Shown here piece after piece: positions 13,589 through 25,300 of a stretch of DNA of 64,000 nucleotides (within the stretch, counting starts at the first letter, position 1; every line of letters starts with the position of its first letter). Source of the DNA: Trichoplax sp. H2. Taxonomy: Eukaryota > Placozoa > Uniplacotomia > Trichoplacea. The stretch is taken from positions 62,001-126,000 of the forward strand of contig NOWV01000136.1 in assembly GCA_003344405.1 (NCBI GenBank). The letters are read 5' to 3'. The notes beneath the pieces are model-generated. The model worked only from the letters and a program-made list of their open reading frames with translations, was not told the DNA's origin and did not search any database. A program made the position numbers and the translations under genes.

Positions 13589-14109
13589 TTAGGCAGCTTT
13601 AAATCGTCACTCGCCTTGTGCGCTACTGGCAGACTTGGCCTGAGCTTGGGGATAGTTGTACTGTACAATATCCGTTGAATACTACCAGACCAGGATGAAA
13701 TCTTTGCCACGGATCTCCCACCTTCAACCCAACTACAGGACAGACAGACTACATGTTACAGTACAGTACAGTATGTACTGTACACTGTACTGTACAGTAT
13801 AATCCAGTACTTTTTACAGTGTTGGACGTACTGTACAGTATAATCCAGTACTTTTTACAGTGTGGGACGTGCAGTATGTACTGTACTGTAGTGGACAGAC
13901 ACTCAGACAGTATCATGCCGTGCACATTGCCGCACAATAAAGTACTGTAGAGTGTACTGTACACTAGGGTGTCGATGAAAGGTCTTTCCTGTGCCGCTGA
14001 TTGAAATTTAATTTCGGCTGATTTTAAAATCTTGTGGTCTCTCTAAAACAACTATAAAATAACAATTGATGCACTGTTTTTTACCCCAATCACACTGGAT
14101 TGCAGCATT
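13589..14109. repeat. Duplicated block, copy 2 (right of assembly gap)
   Basis: Direct copy of 12959-13568 starting at the same TTAGGCAGC word immediately after the N run and ending at the same GCAGCATTT word. It is shorter because the internal tandem array is contracted. Single-base differences are scattered. Confidence 0.9.
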
Positions 14110-14149
14110 TTTTACAGTACAGTATTGACTACAGTACACTCTGTACAGT

Positions 14150-15640
14150 TTCGACTAGATACACTTGCATATTCGTATAATATTGTATTGCCATAACTTG
14201 CCATGACGATAGGGTAATGGCAAGTTGGGAACTGCCATGTCATGAGATTGACCCAGACCAGATACCAAAAACCAAAATCTGACTTTTTTACTACTACGGG
14301 TGGTCCCTCTCTTCTTCTTTCCTGTACCCCCCTCATGATATTACTACAGCCACTACCGTAATTACTTGTCCTACTCTATGGAAAAACGTAACTATCGACG
14401 TTATGTGGAAAATTGCAGCCATCCGGCGGCAACTGTTATGGCAAAATTGTAGCGTTCCCATTCAAATTTAAAGGCTGCTGGAACTTGATACAATGGGCGT
14501 GGTACACAAGTCTCGACCTATCTTCCTACTTGATCACAGGGCACGAGAGAGTCAAATCGACCTTCGACTGGACTTGAGTGGTCCGCGTGCATTTTGAGCC
14601 CCTCGCGTACTCTGTAGCCTCCTAGTAAGCCTAATGCACTTTGGCTTAAAGTTCTTGCTTGCAGGAATGAATTAACAAAAATTGGTTGGACGCTATGGCG
14701 TATGAGGCAGATGTTGAGGTCGAATAATAATAATTATTAGTATTACCCTTTTACAACATCCAACACCAACATTGGGTATCCCTCCCCCTATATAATCTAG
14801 CAAAAAACCAGGCGCTCTCGGCAGTTGCACAAGGTCAATCAAACTTTATTTATTTTATTATTATTATTTTAAATAAAATAAAAATAAATAAATAACGGAA
14901 AGAGTTCAGATCTGTTTTCCTCAACGATAGTTAGTAATTTGATACAGTAAAATTGAGAATGGATTACTATTCAATATTTATAACTGTACAGTATATTACA
15001 CCCCTGTCATGAAAAAAAGTGAATCAGCTAAACGGACATCGGATTTCAAAATGTCCAATTTTACTTTTCACCTATGTTAGTGTAGAAAAACGCCTTGATG
15101 TCTTCGCAAAATGAAGTACAGCCTAATCCACTTTCTACTAGCCCGTTGGAAACTGCAGTAAGGCTAATTTTAGCTAAAGTACACGTAGGCTATCAGGTAG
15201 AACAGTGATCTTGGTTCGACTGCTTGCTAACGGGTCGGTGTGTCATATTCATGGGTATCAACCCTATCGGAATAATTCTACACGGTATCGATCTTCCGCT
15301 TTCAACTCACTTTTTATTCCTTCAATCAACTTTTACGCATCTTTTATCCTTTTAGACGCAGCGATATTACCTCCAATACGTACATTGACTGATAGCTTTT
15401 CAAATGTTGATCCAGTCCATCCATTGATTCAAATTATACATTTGCAATAACAAAATGAGAAGTCATTATACAAGCAATTATAATAAACAAAATGTTCCAA
15501 CTGGGAGACCGGCTTGACGTAGATGTTGAATAGGACATAAAATAAAGTGTCCAAACAGTATTACACGATCACACATGACGTGGATGATCCCAGAGAATAG
15601 CCATGACAGGTGGTACAGTAATCAAGTTATGCACCTGCAT
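14150..15640. other. Intergenic DNA with an AT-only palindrome, no gene seen
   Basis: No convincing coding sequence. The stretch at about 14845-14894 consists only of A and T and is close to its own reverse complement (TTTATTTATTTTATT against AAATAAAATAAAAATAAAT), so it could form a hairpin or cruciform. The open frame at 15205-15450 has no recognisable similarity. Confidence 0.4.
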
Positions 15641-16540
15641 GCATCCCTCTCTTTTTAGACACATTTGCAAGAAAAATTGTTTGTAGCCTAAAAAGCACAT
15701 CGAGCACATCCATCAATGTATTGATGGAGTCTATTAGCATCCGACTGACTGATTTGAATGAGTAGCACCATTTACTTGATAACCAAGCAATAAGTATATT
15801 TGTGTATGCCCATTTCTTTTTACTGAAATGGCAACATGACAGTACTTCAATACTGACTAAAAGCCTACATGTATGGCTTGGTTGAAGCAGACTGATCTGT
15901 AAGGAAAATTGCTTGTTGCCTAAAATCATCCCAAGTTGTGCCGACATGTGAATATCATTAGCACAATTGACTTGATAATTTAAATATAATCAATACGCAT
16001 ACTGAAACGTACTTTGCGTTAATCTATTTCTTTTTTAATGAAATTGCAACAATACTTGAATACTGGCTAAATCTGCATACCTCCCTCTGTTTTACAATCA
16101 TATAGACCAGCGTTCCACAAATGCGAAAATTTCGATCCTTGACCCAACCCGAGCCCGACCGTTATAGATTAATTGTCCCCCAAAAAATTGTTGCCTAAAT
16201 TTAAATCCACTCTATCCAACAATGCATTGATCAAGTCTTAGCATCTTGTTGGCTAATTAGCAACATCATTTACTGGATAATTATAATTAACGCGCATATG
16301 TACTTGTACTTAGTATGAACCCCTTTCTTTTCAACTGAAACTGTAGCAATACTGTACTTGAATATCGTACTGACTAAATATATAGCCTGCATCTCTCCCT
16401 TTTAGACTGATGAGTAAGAAAACTTGCTTGTTGCCTAAAATTCTCCATTCCTATACTAATATCTAGTTTTTATCTTTCAACTAAAATTACAATCCTACTT
16501 GAATTCTGACTAAGAAAGCTTACTACTACAAAAAGGAAAT
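15640..16540. repeat. Degenerate ~240-bp tandem repeat, about four units
   Basis: The landmark TTGTTGCCTAAA or a close variant recurs near 15681, 15913, 16189 and 16427, each time with similar sequence in the same order around it. Before it comes a CCTCTCTTTTTAGAC-like box in some units. After it come CATCCATCAATG..ATTGAT and TTTACTTGATAA-like boxes, then ACTTGAATACTGACTAA. Units have diverged heavily by substitution and indel. No coding potential was recognised, so this looks like an old array or repeated insertion of a non-coding element. Confidence 0.6.
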
Positions 16541-19500
16541 AAAGGCTTTCTTCGTGAGATTGTCATTAGAATAGTCCTCTTACAATCCAATATTATAAGC
16601 ATACTCCTTTTTCGTATACAATACGCCTATCAGCATATGTTGTATAGTACAATACTTTGCCGCATGCAATGTTAATTAGAAAACAAAAAATTAACTATTG
16701 AACAAACATGTATTGATGCATGATTAGGATAGCTAGACTAATAAGCATATCTACAAAAGCCATAGAAGAAGTCGATTGATTCAGTTATTGTTATAGATAT
16801 GCACATACATTGACGTTAATTGTAATCAGACTGTTGCTAATAAAGGACTAACGTTAATCCCACAAGCTAGTATTCAATTTTTTTTACTCATAACGCTATC
16901 AGACTTGAACTTTCATGACTAACATCATCGTAATCAAGTTAAAAGAAGAAAAAGACACGCATAGAATAGACAAATGATGTTGATTCGATATTACTACATT
17001 GGTCATAAAATCTCATCTTGATTCTTATAGATTATCACTGGCTGTAAGCGAAAGGGAAGATGATCCCATCGTTTGAAACATCTCATAACTGTATTATTTT
17101 AAAGTATTTTCACTACAGCTTACTGAGTAGGAATACTACACATTAACTCATTAAAAAGCGATTAAATTGCACATTGCCTTACTCTATTATCCAACACAAT
17201 AGAACTTGGTGGGACTACTTTTATAAAAAATTAGGGAGAAAGGCATGAAAGTTCATTTTACAGTATGCTGTACGATAATAGTAACTAAAAAAAGGAATAA
17301 TGTAATTATTTCTATCCCATTTGTACTCTATCCAATCAACACACTCTTAGAATAGGAAAACAACTCGTCTACCAACACCATCCAGTTACGTTGATCATGA
17401 ATTTTGTATTGATATTGTTGATGGAAATATCGATTGATTTGGTAGAATAAATAAGGACCAATAATATTTGATTTAATGGACTAATATTGAAGCCATGGTA
17501 CATTATGATGATTCAAGTATGAAAATAAGGATAACCAACATGATTGTATCGGCTATTTTGTAGAATTAGAACAAAAGCCATGTATACCTAGGCAATAGAA
17601 ATGTTCAAGTTAATGATCAGTTATTGTATATCTTGTCAGTGTACATTTGACAACTATTGTTGTGGAGAAAAATAATTGTTGATCACATCCAATAAAGATA
17701 TGGACGCATAAATGCTATTTAGACAAATAAGAGCGATCACTAGTTGAAAGATTGTCAATACAAACAAAAGAATAGTAATAATTAATTAGAGTAAAGAAGG
17801 AGAATTAGCGTGCTATAGCTTTTCCTATTGGAGTGGATCCAGATTTAAATTAATTAGACTACAATAACTTGATCGTATTGCTATGTAAAAACTGGAAATA
17901 GATTGAACGATAGCGCAACTCTACTGTCTTGATCATGCCTGTTAACGATAATTACTACGCCGCGTAGATCTTTCTCCATTCCATTTTAAGCCATCCATTT
18001 ACATGATAACAAGAGTTGCAGTATCCAATCGTGCGATTAAGAATACTTATCCAACATCAATTCTATCACTGTGCCAATTTTTAACATTTTCCATGTTGGA
18101 TCCATTAAATTAGCATCAATAACAACAAGGTTAGTCAGTAATAATACAATTGTCATTTTAGCTGGCTTTTTAAGACGCAGCATGTTGACGCCATCATGAC
18201 TCCGATTGCTATATTGTCAGGACAACTATCATTTTATTCAATCATCAGTTTACTACTTTATCCCAAAGCAATTTTGAAAAATGGGATGGCTTCACGTAAT
18301 AACTCTAATTATAGTTATAGTGTATAGATAAACCGTATTTACACTTTATTTCATGCATGGCAATGCTTGAAGGAATGATTGATCTCTTGAGTTCATTTTC
18401 TCCTCGCTAACGGAGAATCATTTTTTGTTTTACCTTGACGTCTGCTGCCGTTGTTTACCTAGTTGACGTGCTAGCTTTGATTATCATCATGGCTGTTACA
18501 CTACCTTTTGCTTAAATATCAAAAGGATTCATGTTATAAAACGTTCACGAATCTTTCCTTGATTTTATAATAACGGTAAACAACACAATAAGAAGACAGT
18601 GATAAATAGTTTTACCATCTACAGTCAAATGATTTTTTTCTTTTTGACCTTTACTAGTCAAAGCATTACCTGTACTTTGCTGTAGCAAACAACGTCTCGT
18701 TTTTTTTATTTTAGTAATCTCTCTTCGATCGAATATATGATCTAAAATTAGTAAAGGTAACAGCTGTTTTTACTCATCGCTCATGATAGTATATTGTTTT
18801 TTTTTTCTTCTTTTATTGAAAGAGTACAAGTTGATGACGACTTTAAATTCTATTTTATTCATCAATTCTTGTGCTACCGCCATAACACGAAACTAAAATG
18901 ACTCCTTCAATGCCATGATATCTAGCCCTTAACTTATCCCTTCAATCCTATATTATTTGATCTCTTTCACGTCTATGTAAATGTCAATGATAATGGATAA
19001 CGCTGACTAAATAATGATATCGTAGCTATGCTATCAACTCAATAGAAGACAGACCAATGCTAAAGAGATTATTCAAAGTGTTGAAAACATATCAATACGC
19101 CGATGATTATAACTTGAAATGATGCCTTGGTCAAAATTCTACAACGACTTGAAGTCGATTTTAGCTTTTATTTTCTTAATAACCTTGACCACGACTTCTA
19201 TTAAGATAACATACTGTAATATAATCATAACTGATGATATCCCTTCATTTTTTACTTGATCTTCTATCTTAACCACAGTAAACTCTGGGATAGAAATTAT
19301 CTTTCATGCCAATTTAAAACTGTAGACAAGAGACGCTATCCTTTGTCATCACTTCATTAATGCAATCCTGTAGCAAGTTACATGTTTCTTATTGACTGAT
19401 CATTGTGACTTCCTAATTATTATTGACCCCTTTCTTCAATTACAAATATACCATCGAGATGAAGATATTTGTAGAATGTCTCTTTTTCTATCGCTTCTTT

Positions 19501-21600
19501 TAGCTTCATCATTGGATAGCTATTCAATCTGTAAAGGCTTTCGCTGTAGGATTATCGACATTTACGCTCAGATTGAAAGTGATTGTCCTTCTAGATAGGG
19601 GATTATTTCAAACTTAGCCTTAATTAGATGATTAGACAACACTGTAATTAACAATCACAAAAAAATAGATGGCCTCCATCCATCCTATCAACAAGATGAT
19701 ACTGTATCTATAGAAGCAGATGTTATTGATCTGTGCTCTATCTACTTTTTAATCATTGTAATATTTAAAAGAATAAAGCGAACGCCGATCTCGTTGAAAA
19801 GAGATTAATCATTCTAATTTTAGTTCCTTGTAGGAGGTAGCAAATAAATGCCATTCATGACATGATCGATATAGACAAATACATAGACTATCATGCAGGT
19901 AGACATTATGTTGGAAATAAAAAATCTATCAAACCTTTTTTAAACTCAATTTATCAATAATCTCATTCCGTATCAAGTGACTCTCTTATAGAAGCCAGTC
20001 GGCGATGTAAAACATTGAACAGAAGTGCAATATGAATCTATTATCAAAAGTCGATTATCCCATTTTACTTTGTCATGAAAATCTGCCATACAACATTAGC
20101 ACATTTTTTTTATTCACCTTATCCTGTTCGATACATGAATAGCTACAAATCACAACAAATACGTATTCCTCAGAAAGGAGGTTCAAAATAATTACTGAAG
20201 AGAACAAAAGTTGCCATGAACAACAATAACCCCAAGTTCTATTCCAGTTTAGTCGTCGATATCAGAACGAAACGGCTTTTTCTACCTTTGATAATGGCAC
20301 TGACAACTCTGTTAAGAATAATAAGGATAAACTGTGTCAAGACAAAGCTATAGGGCATAATTTTTATATTGTTCAAATTATAGTCGTGCCCTGTGGGAAT
20401 TTATTGAATGTCCTCTCTAATTGTACCCCTCCGTTGGAATATTAAGTTATTAAAATGATATTTCTACTTATGCCTATTCGTCAATGATTCGTCTTGACAC
20501 ATGCAATTAGAGGGTTGGGTTAACTAATTCGTTCAACAATATAATATCACAGTCAGTGCTTGATCAATGGAAGGAAAAAGTTCCTATACTATTTTACCTA
20601 TTCAAGTGGAATATTAAAGCTAATAATCAACTAAAATTACTATTAAACGACTTGATCATACCGTTGCCCTATCGAGTCGACAGCATCAATACAGTCCAAT
20701 CGCCATGACCATTTCAATGGCAAATACGGAATTGAACCTAGAGTAATTTGCGGTTAACTACATATTTAAAGTATCTCATAGCCGATCATGAGATGTTGAT
20801 TAGCAGGTACTACCATGGCGTTAGTCTAATAAATCATCTATAAAATTGATTAAAGCTCAGCCTATTTTGAACTTTCCTACCCGCTTTGACATTCTTCTTC
20901 CTAATTTGCTGTCCTCCGCTTTTAATGCTGGCTTTCCCATTGCCTATCGTATGTTCTTTTCTTTTTTGCTTCCTATTAGCTTTCTTTTCATCTACTAAAA
21001 CTATCGCTAAGCCGGCTTCAAAGTCAATTAATTATGATTTTAGTGGTCCAATTTTTCTTTATTAAATATTACGTCTTCAAAAAATAGAGTAGAATAGGCG
21101 GGAATGAACACTCGCTTATGGAATTGTAGCAGTCGCTAGTTTAGCGCAAAAGAGATCCTCTTTTCCAGTGATTTTTTCTTCAAATAGAGTCTGCTGCTAT
21201 CAACGTTAGTGCTATCTTACATTCTAAGAAATCTTCCAATTCATTTATCATCTATCGGTAATTAACTTTGTACTTTATTTACTTTATTACCTTGACTCAA
21301 TTGAACATGAGATGATTTAAAATTAGAATTGATGAACATCTTGTTCAGGTAGCCACATATTATACAATATGTTAATAGCCTTGTTTAAGAATAACTATAA
21401 TGCGTGTATATTGTTTCAAGAGAACGACGCCATCTTAACAAAGTCTGTGAACTAATTCTAATCCTCTTTTAAGTTGATATTTTCCATATTAACTTTTATT
21501 TCACTTCAACATGACACGCAGAATAAGCTTATAAAATAGCCGAGAGTGAAATGGATTTTAAAAAGGACATATTGAAGAAATTAAATACGCTATTTTACAG
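16541..21600. other. Long AT-rich interval, nothing recognised
   Basis: About 5 kb with short open frames only (for example 19392-19598) and no recognisable protein motif, RNA gene or clear repeat. It could contain lineage-specific exons that I cannot detect by eye. Confidence 0.35.
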
Positions 21601-21603
21601 TAA

Positions 21604-22043
21604 TTAGATTCTATCCCGCCATAAATTCAATTTAGATTGTATTGGTGAAGTTAGTTGGAGTATACATGGTTGGACAATGAAATTTTTTTCTCGAATAGAT
21701 TCGCAAGATGATGATATCTCAATTTCGTTATATTGTAAACGATTAATTTGTTCGTTATTATCGTAGCAGTTGTACGGTAGATTGAAATAAACAGAAAGGA
21801 CATGGAAAAAATTACTCATCATGTCACTCATTGATAGAACAGTTGGAGTCCACGAAAGACCAGCATTCTCACTTAATATATCCCATAGTTACTATTCAAT
21901 GTAGTTAATGATACCACTTACAAAGCATGGTAAAATAGTTTATTTTAAACTTATCGATTCGCTATCTAGTCAATAACCACTTCTTCAAAGAGTTCGATTA
22001 ACTTCAGACTTTCAATTTGCTGCCCTTCATCGACAGAAATGGC
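21604..22043 (-). CDS. Candidate exons of an unrecognised minus-strand gene
   Basis: Two stretches look like protein-coding exons. On the minus strand, 22043-21966 follows a good acceptor (CATTTAG) and reads AISVDEGQQIESLKLIEL then FEEVVID before TAG. The frame 21885-21604 reads WDILSENAGLSWTPTVLS, then SMSDMMSNFFHVL, and ends WRDRI before TAA. Amino-acid composition is balanced and polar/hydrophobic spacing is protein-like. I could not join the two in phase: the obvious splice choices introduce stops. Nor did I recognise the family. They lie just upstream of and divergent to the SFI1-like start at 22345, so a head-to-head gene is possible. The first stretch may be a true C-terminus and the second a different gene or a mis-set exon. 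Confidence 0.3.
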
Positions 22044-22344
22044 CTAAATGACACTGAATTAAGTTATAACATGCATGAAGTGCTATTCGAGTAGCGTATA
22101 TTATTGCTGTAGTAAGTAAGTAAATAAATTGGCATATTAGATACAAGTGAATAGTTTCCGTGATCCATAATAATAAAGTTAACATGGCGAGGAAGTTAAT
22201 TGTCGAAGGAGTAGCAATGTCCATGATGAAATTGACGTAATTGACTGGTTTTCATTTCCATGTTGTTATTGAATTGCAGACGGTAGGAAGAAATATGGCA
22301 AGCAGGACGATAAAATAGCATATTGATATCATTTTATCGCCAGG

Positions 22345-25300
22345 ATGGATCCGCCGAAGGTAATTACAGATGTCTGCTTCTTTTTCCTTAATATGCTGCC
22401 AACTTCTACTTATTAATTAGGCAATATTAGATAAGCTAAAGGTATTATCATTGTGGTTTTAGATCACACTCAATACTCGCAATAGACAAAATCGTCAAGA
22501 TTTAGATTCCTGGCTGAAATCATCTCAAGGCAAGTAATTTTTTATTTATCATTAACCAGCACAATTCAAGCACGATACTGTCCACTCTTACTATTGACTA
22601 TACTATTCTACCTTTTACTATCGGATAGCTTGTGAATTTTGTCGTATTTTAGAGGCAAAATACAACAATTTCTATTTCCATATAGCATCATCAAATTAGG
22701 TGATAGTTGATGGATCTAGTCACATTTTGGAGACAAGATACTGTAATGTTACTTTTACTTAATAGTATAAAATTAGCCGATAGTTTGTGAATTGACTCAT
22801 ATTTGGAGGTACGATATTGCAATTCGTAATATAACATTGCCCGATAACTGCTGCATCTAGTCACTTTAAAGAAGCAATTCAAAATTGAAAGCGATTGGTA
22901 GTACTAAATTTGAAAAATGACCTTGTTGATTTAATTTAACACTATTGCATATGATATTTTTACCGTCAGATTGGTAGTGTTAAATTTGAAATATATCCTC
23001 GTTGATTTAATTTAACACTATTGCATATGATATTTTCACCGTCAGATTGGTAGTGCTAAATTTGAAATATAGCCTTGTTGATTTAATTTAACGCTATTGT
23101 ATATGATATTTTTACCGTCAGATTTCAATTATAATCATGGTGGCAGTAAGAGTAATTATGTTAGCTACACTAAAAGATCGATAAACGCTAGAAGTTCCAA
23201 TATCGACACCAGAATCTTAGACAGTTCCTTGCAAGCATCGCAAGACCNNNNNNNNNNNNNNNNNNNNGCGATTGGTAGTACTAAATTTGAAAAATGACCT
23301 TGTTGATTTAATTTAACACTATTGCATATGATATTTTTACCGTCAGATTGATAGTGCTAAATTTGAAATATAACCTTGTTGATTTAATTTAACACTATTG
23401 CATATGATATTTTTACCGTCAGATTGGTAGTGCTAAATTTGAAATATATCCTTGTTGATTTAATTTAAAACTATTGCATACGATATTTTTACCGTCAGAT
23501 CGGTAGAGCTAAATTTGAAATATAACCTTCTTGATTTAATTTAACGCTATTGTATATGATATTTTACCGTCAGATTTCAATTATAATCATGGTGGCAGTA
23601 AGAGTAATTATGTTAGCTACACTAAAAGATCGACAAACGCTAGAAGTTCCAATATCGACACCAGAATCTTAGACAGTTCCTTGCAAGCATCGCAAGACCG
23701 CCATACTAGCCGACATCAAACCCCATCATCACCGATTAACAATGATAAAAAGCGGAAAGAAATGGCACAACTATCGGATGCTATTACAGACAGCCTCTAT
23801 TGGGGGGAAAATTCATCATCGACGACATCATCCACTATTTCCCCTCGACGACCAGTTAAAATACCGGATAAATATCTTTCTTACTTCGTTTCAAAACAAC
23901 CATCAACAAAACACAAGCAAACAAATAGTCCTTTGGCATCATCGTTTTCGTCCAAAGTTAAGCCCGATAGTATAAGTCGTAGTAGTAGCCGTAGTAGCAG
24001 AAAATCCGATATTCATTCTAAACCATCTCAATCACATAGTTTAACATTATACAATCCAAATTCGAATCATCAAGATACCAATAGAAATACTAATCTTTTC
24101 TATAGCATGAACGATCATGATAGTTTCCATAAATTATTTAATCACACAAGTCAAAATAAAACCACCAATGTACCTTCCGATAGCGATCAAGGATCCAAGC
24201 GAAATCGATCGATATTGAAAAGGAAAGTAAAAAAGGTAAGTTTCAATTTTCTATTAAGTGGAAACTTCAATTTCTCCAGTCATATTAATTCATGAAGATG
24301 GATTCACAATCTCGTAGGCTCTAAATAAATACGTTTTGGAATTCAATTGACCATTAAATAGTTAATTTTTCATCATGATACTACAGTAGTATTCCCGATT
24401 GTACTTTACTGATAATATCAAGTAGAATATACTCTTACCCTGTAAGTGCAGAATAGCTATCATGATTATTCTCGTTCTTGAAGGTTACTAGGTCATGAGT
24501 ATCGATCCATTTAGCCCACTCTTTGATCGTAATTTCATAGACTTTTAAACGAAAAGTTCTATTACTCTTGTACCAATTAATCAGAGATTCATCCCCACTC
24601 ACTGACAGACTTTAAGTAGATACATTTTGGATTTCAGTTTTGCCTTCATAGCTAATTTTTTATTATGATTCTTTGATTGTAATTCATGGATAATATCAAG
24701 TAGATCAAACTCCGATCTTAGAACTACAGAATAATATGTCGTTATTATTTTCGTTTTTATTTCAAGTTTATATAAGTATCGATCAATTTTGCCCATTTTT
24801 CAAACAGTGATATCTCAGTCTTAATGTTTTCAATATCTTAACTTAACTTACCCTGTTTAGACTGTTTATATTATTTACATATCATCCAGTATAGCTAGAA
24901 GCAGTTCGTTAGCATACCTATCTCTATACTTTTATGCTTTTTCGGCAAGCGAGTAGCTAAGTTAAAGACATTGGAGACTCATTTCAAGCAATTTAATCTT
25001 ATATACAAGTTCTCTGAATATCCTGTGAGGACACGCTACGACATACTAATACCTTACCTTTTTAAATTGTCGTGCGCCATAACAGTTACCACGTAGTTAA
25101 GCTAAATTACCATACTACTTTAAAAAGAACTGCTGCGATCTGGTATCAGTATACAATTTCCACTTTTAATAAACTTAAAACCTGTTAAAATAGGGCATAA
25201 AACACTGTAGAATCATTTTTCTACCTGATACTCAATCGTTTTGTGCGTAATAATGTACACATGTAAAATCTCTGTGGTCTTCGATTATTATACTTGTATA

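Larger units (their letters stand above)
11100..14150. repeat. Cluster of palindromic TACTGTAC/GTACAGTA repeats
   Basis: Dense runs of the 5-bp unit TACTG and its reverse complement CAGTA, often switching orientation to form palindromes such as TACTGTACAGTA. The densest stretches are 11110-11345, 12020-12240, 13025-13420, 13755-13970 and 14110-14145. Apparent open frames full of Tyr, Cys, Thr, Val and Gln on both strands here are by-products of the repeat. The cluster contains an assembly gap and a duplicated block, listed separately. Confidence 0.85.

Noticed and set aside
13026-13964. Several overlapping open frames on both strands rich in Tyr, Cys, Thr and Val
   Set aside because: They are translations of TACTG/CAGTA repeats and of the duplicated block; their counterparts on opposite strands are equally long, as expected for palindromic repeat DNA.
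22421-22441. Possible 21-base micro-exon between the first two SFI1-like exons (AILDKLK)
   Set aside because: It would leave a following intron of only 21 bases, and direct joining of 22359 to 22463 is already in phase.
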